Source of the DNA: Cryptomeria japonica
Taxonomy: Eukaryota; Streptophyta; Pinopsida; Cupressales; Cupressaceae
Assembly: GCF_030272615.1 (NCBI RefSeq)
Contig: NC_081415.1
Coordinates: forward strand, 601,855,644-601,919,643
Direction of reading: 5' to 3'
DNA: 64,000 bases
Shown piece after piece: positions 1 to 11,429 of the stretch. Within the stretch, counting starts at the first letter, position 1; each line of letters starts with the position of its first letter. The notes beneath the pieces were generated by a model that saw nothing but the letters and a program-made list of their open reading frames with translations, searched no databases and was not told the origin of the DNA. Made by a program: the position numbers and the translations under genes.

Positions 1-342
1 TCATAGTCTAAATCTCCTTAATAGTAGCAACCTTGTGCTTGTAAGAAGGATCTCAACACTTTAGCTACAATCTCTAATTCTTCCAATACTCCACCGACAC
101 ATATGATATTCAACACAAGCTCATTCACTTTCTGCATAAAGGAGATAACATTCTCATCTTCACCCATCTTCATCATCTCATACTTTCCCTTCAAGCTCTT
201 CAACTTAGCAACTTTCACTTGGTTGTCACCTTCATATAAAGTATCTATCTTCTTCCAGATCTCATGAGAAGTCTGCAGATCCATCACACTAGTCATCTCA
301 GAATTAGACAAGGCACTCAACAATGCTTCTAGTAAGTGGTGA
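1..342 (-). pseudogene. Copia gag fragment (UBN2-type)
   Basis: The minus strand between about 340 and 18 encodes a gag piece of the UBN2/gag-polypeptide type of Copia elements. Visible hallmarks are the segment EIWKKIDTLYEG, a Lys-rich KVAKLKSLKGKYE stretch and FMQKVNELV, which match the order seen in the Cop1 gag at 22285-22821. Only the middle third of a gag is present. The window edge cuts one side and a probable solo LTR abuts the other, so no start codon, zinc knuckle or protease is seen. It is a relic with no sign of expression. Confidence 0.75.
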
Positions 343-1204
343 TGTTGCGATTGTTGCTATGGTAATTCATGATTCTTGTAGATGTTTCTAGATTATGTTC
401 TATTTGTATTGATGGTCTGCATTGATCGTTGTGCTCATTGTGGATGATTTCTCCAGTATGTTTGTGTTATGCAGTGCTCTTGGCCCATCAGATGATTGTA
501 TCATGTTGCGTATATTCAAGGCATAATTGTTGAAGGTGTTGCATGTTGAAGGTGTTGGTTTAGGTCCATATTATGTCTTAGGTAACATTGTTTTGGTCTG
601 CATGTATTATTGTAGCATGTATGGTTATTGTTTTGTAATTTGTGATGAGTGGTGATCTGACCTTGAAATATAGGTTGACGAATTGTAAAAATATATGTAA
701 TAGTAATGTGAGAGATGTATCTGCATGTGTGGACAATGATTTGATCTTTCAGTAGTAGAGAAGTATGAAGAAGTGTGGAATAGAAAAGTTTGTGTTATGT
801 GCTTAACCAGAACTATAACTAGGCATGAGGAGATTATATTTCATTAGTTCATGCTCCTTCAGATGTAATCCAAATGTTTTTGTAAGGTAGTGAGGCTTGC
901 CCAAGGTTGTAGCCCTTCTTGTCATGTGAATTGAGTAGTGAGTTGTAGGTAGTGTGCCCGAATGCATGTGCATTCCCCATTGTAATATTTCATTTACTCC
1001 TAACAGGGTATTATCTCATTGTGGGTAGGTTCCCATCATGGTTTTTAACTTAACCGGGTTTTCCATGTCACAAATATTGGTGGTGTGGTGTTGATTTGTG
1101 CCTTCATTGTTAATTATCAAATCTGAAATTGTGTTTAAGTTTATTAAAGGTTCTGAGAAAAATGATTCACTCCCCACTCTCATTTTCTTGCATTGTTGTC
1201 AACA
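343..1204 (+). mobile_element. Probable solo LTR (Copia-like, plus orientation)
   Basis: The segment starts TGTTG and ends CAACA. Near its right end it holds the block found in the U5 of other LTRs here: a GTGGGTAGGTTCCCATCATGG-like run followed by a GGGTTTTCCATGTC-like run (about 1020-1075), then GATTCACTCCCCACTCTC about 40 bases before the end. No primer site follows and no internal domain is visible. No clear target duplication is seen, so the exact edges are uncertain. Confidence 0.5.
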
Positions 1205-1451
1205 AAAACAATATTTTCACTTAAAGAAGCCCTTCATAGTCCATAATCTATTGCCATGATACTGTGTTAACCTTCAAGGAGATGTTAGTATGAAGCAACT
1301 TCAAAAGGTCCATATCCAACAAATATAGGGATGGGAAGTATGTGACAAACAACTAATATTAGGGCCCACCTTGAGAAATTGACCCAATGTATTGCCAACA
1401 ACTTCACAAGGTAGAGTTGCACTAGAAATGGAGGGGGAGATAAGAAAACCT
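1205..1451 (-). pseudogene. DUF4283-type ORF relic, distal part
   Basis: Read on the minus strand, this stretch continues the relic at 8119-8640 after removal of element N1 and one copy of its duplication. Across the join one frame gives RFSYLPLHF, and a second frame then gives EVVGNTLGQFLKVGP. These correspond to the LPLxFW and IGxxLGxFLKVD segments of DUF4283 proteins, which are found in plant LINE first ORFs and related reverse-transcriptase genes. Stops and a frameshift show it is dead. Confidence 0.55.
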
Positions 1452-2270
1452 TGTTAGGATTAATGATAGTCCCAAAGATATTGAGAGGGGGGCTGAATTA
1501 GTATCTAACCGGTTAACAAAATATTTAACCTTATTAAGTATTTTGCATTCCAAAATAGTGTACCGGTAAATAAGAATTAATGTAGTAAATAGGAACAATA
1601 AAGACAACATAGAAAACACACCATAACACAAGATGTTTAATGAGGAAACCCAATGTGGAAAAAAACTTGGTGGGATTTGTGACCCACAATATTCACTCAC
1701 TAGCCAATGAATAAATATTATTTACAATGAGGATCTTGCACATGCAGGAAGGCCAATTGCCTAGAGCTCACTACTCAATTTACAAGATAGAAGTCTCACT
1801 GACTTACAAAATGGATTATGAAAATCCAATATAATGTACTACTTCAAATCAACATCAACTATGCCAGGTTTAGTACCATTTTAAGCTCATTCTATAGCCA
1901 AAACCTTCGCTGTCAACTTATATCTCCTTATATAAAAATATCATTCATTCATGCTATCCTTCTACCATACTTCTTACACAAAATGACCTATAAGATCTCA
2001 TACATATATATCAGTCTTTTACAATATACCATGTCATATTTACAAAAGATAATTACATTAAATACAATAAACAAAAGTTTATTCCCTGTCGCCTGGAGTG
2101 TCGGTATGCATTGTAGCTGATGCTGGTGAAGTGTCTATCGATATTTGTAGATGTCTATGCCAGTGTCGATGCCTGCCGGTGGCTTTACCAGATGAAATAT
2201 AGAAGGTTGCGAGAAGGTTGCCATAAAATGATAACACCATAATTTCTCATTAGAGTGTAGAATTCCAACA
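1452..2270 (-). repeat. N1 3' LTR
   Basis: This 819-bp repeat pairs with 7289-8113. On the plus strand it begins TGTTAGGATTAATG and ends AATTCCAACA. The G-run and GTGAATT-like motif near 1480 and the GTGGGATTTGTGACCCACA block near 1670 recur in most LTRs of this window. The pair differs at roughly 8-10 percent of positions in the first part, by eye. Confidence 0.88.
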
Positions 2271-2424
2271 ATCTCCCCCTTTAGCATTGATGACAACACT
2301 CATGAGAAAAATAAAAAAATTGTTCCAAAAAGTGAAGTCCAATAATGTACTAAAAATATGTGCTCCCCCTGAGTAGATGATCTCCTTTGAATGATCATTT
2401 TTCTCTGTCTACTACTTCCCCTTT
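2271..2424 (-). other. N1 polypurine tract block
   Basis: On the minus strand AAAGGGGGAGAT lies directly before the 3' LTR (2271-2282), preceded by TTGTCATCAATGC. Two more purine tracts follow inward: CTCAGGGGGAGC (about 2361-2373) and GTCAAAGGGGAAG (2416-2425). The same three-part layout occurs in N3, N4, Cop1 and Cop2. The terminal tract is the expected primer for plus-strand DNA synthesis. Confidence 0.8.
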
Positions 2425-2517
2425 GACATCAATGATAAAGGTTGTCAAAAATTGTCAAACGAGTTCAAAAATTTCACCTTAAGGTTTGTAACCGGTTGGT
2501 TACAATTTAAAATATAT

Positions 2518-5500
2518 CTACCAAAACCAATTTAAAATTTGCATGAATTTGTTGCTATCATTCATGGCTGCCTTAGTTTCTTGGATCATGCTGGTGAGAT
2601 GATGCATATTCTCTTCTAGTGATTTTTCCCCTTGAATTAATGCCTTAGAGATCTCACTTCTCTGAGATATAAGGTTATCCAGTTTAGGACTAAGTTTATG
2701 CTTAAGCTCTCTAGCATTTCCTTTGATCCTTGCTTTTTCCTTCTCAAATTTCTCCAACTTTTCCTCAAATCCTACTATTTCTTGCTCAATAACTGATATA
2801 GGTTCTGATGAACCAATAATGTTATTAGCTATATCACTTATTTCCTTCTGTACTCTGCTTATTTCCTTTTCAATGTCCTGTGTCAACAAATGTGGCTTGC
2901 ATGTTTCTCTGTACAGTTCCTTATATTCCAAAATTGTTGTATTCAGTGCAAGTAAAAGTGTGTTAATATGTTCAGTGCACTTCTTTATTGTGTCCTCAAA
3001 TAAGTTTTCCTTTTCTTTTTCCATTTTCTCTTTGAATGTATCCTCATTCACCTAATGAACTGTTATTATATTTCTAGCAATAAATTTAGACAATGTGTCC
3101 AACTAACCTATAGAATCCTTTACATGATCTATATTACATTTTGGTGCAATCATCTTAAGAATAGGTATTGCATCATCAATTGATTTATAAGACAATGCAT
3201 TACAGTCAATTATCTTCTTAATAGAGTCCAGGAGTACCTCTGACACATTAGTAGGCCTAAATTCACTTAAAGAAGTACCAGATGTCTAACCAATTGCCTT
3301 AATTACCTCAGTGCTTCCAACATTAGTTACTAGTTTGCTTGTATCAACCTCTAGTGGATCAGTTTGAGTTTGTATTTATACTAGCAATGGTTTGGGTTTC
3401 TTAGTGACTATCAATTTCACTATCTCAATGTGTACCTCGGCCTCTGTTGATTTCTCTGTGCACTTAGTTGTCGATATCTTTGTCTCTGTAGGTTTCTTAG
3501 TGCCAGTCCCTGTACCTTCAGTATTCATTCCAGTATCCAATCCAGTGTCCAATGATTGTTCAACTTGTAGTATATGCTCTATTTGATCTATTTGAATTTA
3601 AACCTCAACATTCTCTGTCAGTTGCTCAACAAAGTTTTCACTGTCAGCAATATCATTCTGTAGCTCTATGTTGTCCTTATCCACAACAATGTTTACTTCC
3701 TGAGTATCAACATTCATGGTGAATAGAATTTCCGATTCAAGGTTAGTGTCATCATGTGTTGTACCTACAATGTCAGTAGCCAGTGTATCAACACTATGTA
3801 CCGATGCAATGTCCACAGGTGGTGGTAAGTTGTCAGTTATTTTGATGTTTGGTATTCCAATAACTTTACCCTTCCCTTTGTCCTTATCCTTCTAATAAAC
3901 CTTTAATGTTTTCTTAGGTCTGTTCAATTCTTCTTGTTTTTCTTTTTCCACAAAAAGATATCCCATTTATCAGCCATTTCCTCAGCAATCTCATTAACTC
4001 TACCAGCCATCAAACTCACTTGCCGGTGTCCACTAGCAAAAACTGATCTGTTAGCCTCACAAATTAAGTCATCAATTTCCTCTTTAGAGTTAACTGGATG
4101 TATAGCTAGGATTTTTTCAATTTTAACTTTCTTGTCTAACTCCATTACTGCAATCCTCTTTGCATCTAACCTTTCATAAAGTTCATTTGGTAAGTCATCT
4201 ACAACTTCAATTAACACTTTCTTGTATATGTCTAGATGTAGAATTATATTGTTTTCAATACTTTCCTTTTCTGAATCATTGAATGTGCTAGACAATTTTC
4301 TCACATTTTCCAAGTTACCATCATTAGTTCTTTCATTTAGCAAATTATCTAAAGGAGGTATAACCTGTTTCTATTTCTTTTTGGGTGTAAGTTTCTTTGT
4401 CAGTTGCCTTACTACTTGTTGTTTCTTTCTCAAGGTTCTTGTTTTCTTGGGTGGAGGAGAGGGTACTGGTGAGGGTTTTCTCTTCCTATCAACTCTCTTG
4501 AATTCTACAGGTATCTCACTGTGAAATGATGTGCCAACCAGTGAAATGTGTGCCTCCGCTTGTAGTCCTTCCAGTTCACTTGCCTTTATACCAATAAGGT
4601 TCATAACATTTTATTTTATTTCCTTTACCTATTTAGAAGCATCTCTTATATACTTTTCTCTTCTCTTCCTTTGTTTTAGCACTACCAAAAACTTCTTCTG
4701 TTGGTTCTCTGGGTGCATCTAACAAAACTTTTGCATAAGTTTCAACAATGTTCAGATCTACCTCATAACCCATTTATGTTAACCATATAGCTCTAGGTAA
4801 TAAAACTTCCATCCATATTTCATCTTTCTTAATTACAAAACAAAGTTCCTTATCATATTTATCTACTATACTCTGTGGTATTCTCTCTTTGCTTTTCATT
4901 TTGGTTTGGAAAGATTTGAAATATTTAGTTACGTTGTTTTCCTTAGCAGTACCCATGCTAGTGAAAGCTTCTTCAAATTGTTTGCCTACCGGTATGTCAT
5001 ATCCAAAGTCTTTATGTCCAATACTGGGAATTTCCTTTTTGAAATACAACATTAAGCATACTAAGAGATTGCCAAAATGAAATGTCCCTTTCTTATCACC
5101 TTTTATCTTCTTCAAGTTATCAATTAGTTCATCCTTCAGCCATTCACATACATCTATTTTTGCATCATTATTGACCATTTCATAAGCACTATTAATGCAA
5201 AGACTAGAAACTAAATTAAGTCTGTTTGCATGTGTACTCTTGTAACCTAAAATCATACTTATGAATCTCACATTAATATCCTCGATGTCATTCACTCTCA
5301 GAGATCTACTATCAGATGTTGCTCCAGTTAAGGTCATGACTTTGTTATTAGGAACCTTCTTAGTTTTGTCAGGTCTGCTGCCGGTTGAGGGTAGACCTGT
5401 CACCACCCTAATTGCTTGTCGGGTGAATCTAACCAAAGAAATTCTTTATTTGTCCTACTTAGGACAATTCTCACAACTTCCTCTAGAAATTCAGAGATGT

Positions 5501-5807
5501 TCAAGATTTCCACAAAACCTAAAGTCTCAATAACCTTGTGCTTGGGTTTGACATTTCCATTTTCATCACAAATTATGGTTTCAAACATCTTTAACACTTC
5601 CTCAAAACCTAATTCTTCAATATTGCAGTGAATATATATCCTAGGGTCTTCAGCATAAGCTACACCTTTAGGAATCTTTGAAAATGTGCCTATGGAATCA
5701 TCTTGCTTAGCTATCTTAGGAATAATTTTAAATATAGGCCTAGGGCGTTTTATATTTTCCACAACAGTAGGGTTTGCAATAAATTTGAGAGCAGAAGAGG
5801 AAGCCAT
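2518..5807 (-). pseudogene. N1 ORF2, unknown protein with C-terminal coiled coil
   Basis: The frame opens with MASSSALKFIANPTVVE at 5807 and ends at 2518, about 1,097 codons with at least three frameshifts. In order: a globular N-terminus with KRPRPIF, YIHCNIEEL and FLWLD; a conserved FGNLLVCLMLYF segment; a Lys/Arg-rich linker with PPPKKTR and LTPKKK; a segment ending LMAGRVNE; an acidic region (3598-3816); and a Glu/Lys-rich coiled coil (2518-3051). The same order and length occur in N2 and N3, and broken in N4. I do not recognise the family. It sits where pol or an env-like ORF would be. An env-like origin is possible but no membrane segment is evident. Confidence 0.75.
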
Positions 5808-5950
5808 TTGAAAAATACCTTAAGCTGCTTGATAATGTCTGAATGCTTGAAAGAAATCACTTCACACCTTCAGATTGAATGCCTTCACTTGGATTTTGTG
5901 CTCTCTGCTAATTTGAATGCTCAGTGAATTAAAAATGAAGGAAAACCGAT

Positions 5951-5990
5951 TATTTATAATGAAATTTCTCTCAACAACCGCATTAAATGC
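5951..5990 (-). promoter_or_regulatory. Candidate internal promoter of N1 ORF2
   Basis: On the minus strand GCATTTAATG (5990-5981) is followed by TATAAATA (5958-5951), about 145 bases before the ORF2 start at 5807. N2 and N3 carry GCATTTAATG upstream of their ORF2 as well. This suggests ORF2 has its own transcript. It rests on motif position alone. Confidence 0.4.
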
Positions 5991-6111
5991 TCGCTAGTCA
6001 AGTGAAAACTTAACACATCTATCGATAAAGAAGAAATCTATCTTCTCACCATCGACCAAGGGTAAATTTCATGATATTCAATTTTCTGCAATACCCCCAA
6101 AGGGTTGCTTC

Positions 6112-7244
6112 TCAATGGGATGAAGAATCTCCTATCGGTGGAGTAATACTCTGTTCTACCAGTGAAGGAATACTCTCATCAACATTCTGATCTGTCTTTC
6201 TAATCCATTGTTTTGAAAATTCTTGCTTTACCTCATCAACCTTTTCTTTGCCTTTCAAACTGGGTCCTTTATTATTTGCTGGTGAAGTCTTTCTTCTACA
6301 AAATTTTTCAATATGTACAATTATTTTACAAGCATAACAAGTCACATTATTCTTCTGAATAGCCTTTCCATATCCTATGCCAGTTTGTGTTCTGCATTGA
6401 TTAGATAAGTGCCCAAATCTTCCACAAACATAACATCTCACATTCATTCTGTAGTTTTATGAATTATGACCATCTTTGTTGCATTTGGAACATTGACCGG
6501 TGGGTGCATTAATGTTCTGATTGTTTCTAGATCTACACTGATTTTCTCTATGACCATACTTGTTATAGCTAAAGAATTTCCCATTAAATTTGTAAGCATT
6601 AGGTTGTCTTACCGGTTTATTGTGATCATGATTGTTTGCAGTATCGAAACTTTCTCCAACTTCAAATCCAAGTCCATTTGTATCTCCCTTAGGTTTCTGA
6701 CTTTTCAGCCTATCATCAAGTTCCTTTGAGCTTTTCTTGAATTCTCTTTGTGTTGATTTGCAGTAGCCAACTCATTTTCCATAGCTCCCATTTGTCTCAT
6801 AAGTTCAATTTTATCATGTTGCTGTGAATCATATCTGTCTTTATCATATCATTTTCATGATTGAGTCTTATATTTTCATTTCCAACATCATTGAGTCTCC
6901 TAGTCAAGTCATCTTCATTCTTCTTCCTATCTTCAATGTCTTTATAAAATCTCATAGTCATATCTTGCATTTCATTCCTCATAGTTTTCTTGTCTCATCT
7001 TGTTCACAAGTTCATTAAGAGTTTCCTTTTCATCATTATCACTCTACATCTTCTCATGAAGTTCTATTCTTTTATTTCTAGCAATAGTAAGATTCTCTTG
7101 AAGTCCTTGAATGAATTCATGTGTAGTCCTTAGTTCATCTTCAAGTTTGATATTCTTCAATTTCTCTGAAACATAGTCTACAAGAGCTCCTTCCAATTGC
7201 TTTCTTAAGTTTTCCATATGTACCTGTGGCAGAATCTTCCTCAA
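6112..7244 (-). pseudogene. N1 gag with coiled coil and four CCHC positions
   Basis: The N-terminal half (7244 to about 6797) is a heptad-like coiled coil with MENLRKQLEGALVDY. The C-terminal half carries four knuckle positions. The first two are eroded (Cys to Phe/Tyr, and a stop). The third is intact, CYVCGRFGHLSNQC. The fourth keeps its ligands, in CYACKIIVHIEKFC. Stops and frame changes break the ORF. The layout matches N3 gag (51185-52366). Such a gag would form the particle and bind RNA. No protease follows it. Confidence 0.75.
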
Positions 7245-7274
7245 GCTGTTAGGCTTTTGAAAATAGAGGACCAG

Positions 7275-7286
7275 ATTTTGATACCA
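7275..7286 (-). other. N1 primer binding site (degenerate)
   Basis: The minus strand reads TGGTATCAAAAT three bases inside the 5' LTR. It keeps TGGTATCA of the initiator-tRNA-Met site TGGTATCAGAGC but has lost the distal bases. Confidence 0.7.
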
Positions 7287-7288
7287 AT

Positions 7289-8113
7289 TGTTAGGATTAA
7301 TGATAGTCCCAAAGATACTGAGAGGGGGGGGGGGGGTGAATCATTATCTAACAGCTTAACAAAATATTTAACCTTATTAAGTATTTTGCATTCTGAAACA
7401 GTGTACTGGTAAATAAGAAATAATGCAGTAAATAGGAACAATAAAGATAGCATAGAAAACACACCATAACACAAGATGTTTAACAAGGAAAACTGGTGTG
7501 GCAAAAGCCTTGGTGGGATTTGTGACCCACAATAATCACTCACTGGCCAATGAATAAATATTACTTACATTGAGGGGCCTGCACATGCAGGAAGGCCAAC
7601 TTCCTAGAGCTCATTGCTCAATTTACAAGATAAAAGTCTCACTGACTGACCAAATGGATTATGAAAAATCCAATACAATAAACTTCTTCAAATCGGCATC
7701 AACTATGCTAGGTTCAATACCGGTTTAAGCTCATTCTATAACTAAAACCTTTGCTGTCAACTTATATCTCCTTATACAAAAATATCATTCATTCATGCTA
7801 TTCTTCTACCATACTTCTTACACAAAATGACCTATAAGATCTCATACATATATATGAGTCTTTTACAATATGCCATGTTGGCTTTACAAAAGATAATTAC
7901 ATTAAATAAAATAAACAAAAGTTTATTCCCTGTCGGTTGGAGTGTTGGTATGCAGTGTAGCCACTATAGATGAAGTGTCTACTGATGTATGTAGATATCT
8001 ATGTCAATGCCGGTGCTTGCTGGTGGCTTTACCAAATGAATGCCAAAAGGTTGGTAGAAGGTTGCCATCAATGACAACACCATCATTTCTCATTAGAGTG
8101 TAGAATGCCAACA
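7289..8113 (-). repeat. N1 5' LTR
   Basis: This 825-bp repeat pairs with 1452-2270. It begins TGTTAGGATTAATG and ends AATGCCAACA on the plus strand, followed by the duplication AACCT. An unusually long G run (about 7321-7337) replaces the shorter one of the other LTR. Confidence 0.88.
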
Positions 8114-8118
8114 AACCT

Positions 8119-8640
8119 TATCCAAATAGGGGAAACATCAGTAGACTCAACTAGGGGGTTGAAGGAGGATGAACAAGGGAAAAGGGAAAGAGAATATGAT
8201 CCCATTTATAGTCACCCAAGATAAGAACAACATCATGATCCTTTATAGAGTCAAAAAAAAAGAAAAGAAACCTAGAGCATAGGGGTAAAACCATCGAGTT
8301 CAAGTTCTCCAAAATCCAAGAATGTAGCTCAAGGAGCATTGACCATAATTGATTGATTCTACAATTAAACCCTTCCTTTCAAAGTAGGAAATGTTGTCCA
8401 ATACATTCTAACCAAGCACCACTTCCTGAAAAAATGATGTAGAGGGGAGGCACATTTTAACATTAACAAAAGAGCCCAATGGGAGCTTGCATAATATATC
8501 AATAATTAAATTTTTAAGAGGAGAGTTCATTGAATCCTTAGGGACAAAAGTATCCCCAACAATAATAAGTAATATTTTTGCAGAGAAAATTGAGCTCATT
8601 TTCGAGATGTTGATCCCCAAGTTGTAGGTTGGAGAGATTT
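8119..8640 (-). pseudogene. DUF4283-type ORF relic, proximal part
   Basis: On the minus strand the residues DSIKDHDVVLILGDYKWD are followed, after a frame change, by SFNPLVESTDVSPIWIR. These match the order in DUF4283 domains of plant LINE ORF1-like proteins: a hydrophobic residue or small loop, then FNP-hydrophobic, then P-V/I-W-V/I-R. The reading continues at 1451 once N1 is removed. The frame changes show it is long dead. It may be part of a LINE or a copied gene; no reverse transcriptase is visible nearby. Confidence 0.6.
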
Positions 8641-9176
8641 TAACCCTAGTAGTGTTGGGTGTGAGGTGAGAGTTTAAAATTAGAGAGTGGGATGCCTTAG
8701 CAGTAGGCTACTTTTAATTGTATATTGGTTTTGAAAATTTTTTTTAGTTAAACACATCCCAAGACTAAGAGGGAGGAGGGTGAATCGGTCTTAAAAAAAA
8801 TATACTCAAATTATAATTTATTTGATCTTGTGTATATACCATCCACAAGACCTCAAAACATCAATTAGGATAGCCAAAATAGGGGATGACAAATGATCCC
8901 ATTAAGTTGGCCACAAATCATAATTAAGTGAAAGTGGTCCAATCTAGAGGAGATAGAGAGGACCTAAAAACATCTTATTAAATTTTGCAATGAAGTCCCA
9001 ATAATCACAAATGCTAGTGCGCATCCTTCCAATTGAGAAAATTAGGGTAATGTTTAGTTAAAACTATGTAGCACATAACCAGTCGGCCCAAAACACATCT
9101 TCCAAATGAAATTACTCAATTTGGGTCCTAAGAAGACATGATCAAATCCAAAAATAACTCAATAAATGTTAGACAG
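8641..9176. other. Unassigned spacer with one weak LTR-end motif
   Basis: No gene is recognised. At about 8762-8800 the sequence AAGAGGGAGGAGGGTGAATCGG resembles the G-run end of the LTRs in this window, so a worn LTR fragment may begin near 8750. The rest is AT-rich without clear structure. Confidence 0.3.
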
Positions 9177-10216
9177 TTCAAATAACTGGAAGACAACTGA
9201 GAGGGGGGGGTGGGGTGAATCTGTTGTCATAGATTACAAGAACCATTAGCAATTTAAACTTTAATATTGGAACCCAAAACAATAATAACAAAATAGCAGT
9301 TAATCCAATTAAGCATAAACAATAATCAAAAAATAAAATCCATCCACACAACACCAAGATTCGTATGCGAAAAAACCAGGTAAAGGGAAAAAACATGGTG
9401 GGAAGCCTACCCACAGTTAGATAATACTTTTGTAGTAAGTATGTGACTTACAATTAAGGGGCCTCCACTTGTAGGAAGGCCAAAAACCTAGAGTGCACTT
9501 CTCATCACAAAAGGAGCCTCACTGACTACATATAATTCTATACTACAATCCGGGGAAGTGTTGAACTGCAAAAGATAGCATCTCCTATGCCTGAATATAG
9601 TTCTAGTTAAGCTCAATACCAGAAGACTAAATCCTCTTACATAAACCCAATTCAATCTCCAATGATTAACCAAGTCCTCTTCTAGAATGATATAACACTA
9701 TTTGCACATTACATTCCTTTACCATGACCTCCTATATATAACCATGATGATCTACAGTGAGATCTTACATCTATTTATACAAAACCCTAGACCATAAACA
9801 ATTAAGTTGGCCACCAGATAATAAACCAATTACATAATTACAAACCATGTTGGATTTAGACCAAATAAATAATATCAACACATAAGACATCCCATAAATA
9901 CATCCATAGGTCCTATCTACACCTTACATTAAAGTCGATACATAATCTAGATCAACCGGGACCTAGTATAGGTCCACATTCTATACCAATGAACTTCAAC
10001 CGCCAATTCTCGAACATGATCACCAACATCATCCTAAAACTCCACCAGAAGTTGCAACAACACCACTTATGTAATTCATCAAAGATCTCCTTCAAAAGCT
10101 CTACCGATGAAACCCTCGTCGGAACCAGATATCAATCTTCTAAGAAGGTAGTATAGCATCTGATCTCCAGATCAAAACCAACTGACCAAAAATGAGTATA
10201 AGTATCATGAACAAGT
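9177..10216 (-). repeat. Cop1 3' LTR, part before N2
   Basis: Begins TGTTAGACAGTTCAAATAAC and aligns with 22880-23130 through the G run, the ACCATTAGCAATTTAAA segment and the GGAAGCCTACCCACA block. N2 interrupts it at 10216. The rest resumes at 18177. Confidence 0.82.
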
Positions 10217-11367
10217 TGTTACTACTTATCAAATTTCCATTAGTTTTTATATTTAAAGTCATACTATATACTCTAGTTAGTTAACACTACCGAATCATGC
10301 AATCGGTATACAAAGAGAAGTCGGTATGCATAGTCTAGTCGGTTACATAGGAAAGAAGTCATAAAATGCGGTATACACCGAGCTATCTACTAAGTATCTT
10401 TTCATGTCTACCGAGCAGCAAAGATGACACACCAAGTTGATATACACCGAGTGAAACGTGTTACCAGATACATTGAACCTGGACATGGATACGAAAATGT
10501 GTTACAAGATCGAGGCACATCTAATCGTTATCACATTTGAAATTGGACCAGAAGATTGTGTATGATTTTGAGATCAATCTAACCAATGAAATATTTTGTA
10601 TAGTTAGTCATTTGATAAATCATGTTTGTAAGATTGAAGCAATGAATTGGATCACTGTCTTAAGAGATCTATTTATACAGCATGAGTTAAAGGTGTATGT
10701 ATGTGTGTAAGAAGACTGTTAGAGAGATAGAGAGATCACTGAGAAGGTTTTCAGAGAACAGTCGAAGAACAAAGTAAACAGAAGGGTTTACCGAGTTACT
10801 ATATGGATTACCGAGGTATGCTATAAGCAAGTTAATCTATTTTGAGCACATAGAATCTACTATAACATTTCAGATGTAAAGTTGCAGATATTTGTAATGA
10901 TTTTATTGTAATATTTTAAAGTTGAAAGAGAAACCTTTAATAGGGTAAAAGACTCTAATCAAGTCTATTAATTGCAAAGCCTCTAACCAGGTGTAGCATT
11001 TAGATTAAATTTTGTAAAATCCTTTAGCAAGGTAGATGTAATAGATCTTGTTACTCCTAATAGGGTAAGCTATCAGAAATAGCTAATATGTAGCTCTAAC
11101 CAAGCACTCTTTATTATTGTAGTAGTGAAGTTGTGGGTGCCATCCCCACCACATTTTTTCTCTCTAACCAAGAGTTTCTGCGTAACCAAAATATATGTGG
11201 TATGGAGTGAATCATGTATGATTGTTATCTATTTGTTTTAACTTTATTTTATGTTACTGCACTATTCTGTTTATGCATAACAGTAAAGTTATTATTCAAG
11301 AAAAGTTTTGGAGTATTGATTCACCCCTCCCCTCTCAGTAAATTAGCTTTCCATATTGGGCCTAACA
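10217..11367 (+). repeat. N2 5' LTR
   Basis: This 1,151-bp repeat pairs with 17021-18171, with equal length. It has an internal TATA box and, near the end, GATTCACCCCTCCCCTCTCAG (11319-11339), the C-rich motif shared by LTRs of this window. Confidence 0.92.
10670..10677 (+). promoter_or_regulatory. N2 LTR TATA box
   Basis: TATTTATA in the 5' LTR is conserved in the 3' LTR at 17474-17481, within an identical AGAGATCTATTTATACA context. This position fits the RNA polymerase II promoter of the element. Confidence 0.55.
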
Positions 11368-11369
11368 AT

Positions 11370-11381
11370 TGGTATCAGAGC
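11370..11381 (+). other. N2 primer binding site, tRNA-Met
   Basis: TGGTATCAGAGC lies two bases after the LTR end and is an exact complement of the initiator-tRNA-Met 3' end used by most plant Copia elements. Confidence 0.9.
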
Positions 11382-11429
11382 TTGAATCTTGGAAAAGGGT
11401 TTAACTACCTAAAGAGAAAGATCTTATCA

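Larger units (their letters stand above)
1452..8113 (-). mobile_element. N1: pol-less LTR retrotransposon (gag plus ORF2)
   Basis: This is a complete minus-strand element of 6,662 bp. It is bounded by LTRs at 1452-2270 and 7289-8113, beginning TGTTGG or TGTTGT-like and ending CCTAACA in its own orientation. The flanks carry a perfect 5-bp duplication, AACCT (1447-1451 and 8114-8118). A degenerate tRNA-Met primer site adjoins the 5' LTR and a polypurine tract adjoins the 3' LTR. Inside are a gag with coiled coil and four zinc-knuckle positions, then the family ORF2. No protease, reverse transcriptase, RNase H or integrase is seen, so it needs enzymes from elsewhere. It belongs with N2, N3 and N4. 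Confidence 0.9.

Noticed and set aside
1818-2120. Hydrophobic ORF in the N1 LTR region suggesting a membrane protein
   Set aside because: AT-rich LTR sequence gives chance Ile/Leu/Tyr runs; it lies antisense to the element within the LTR.
8151-8339. Stand-alone small gene with a poly-Phe run
   Set aside because: It is part of the DUF4283 relic; the Phe run comes from a T-rich slip tract.
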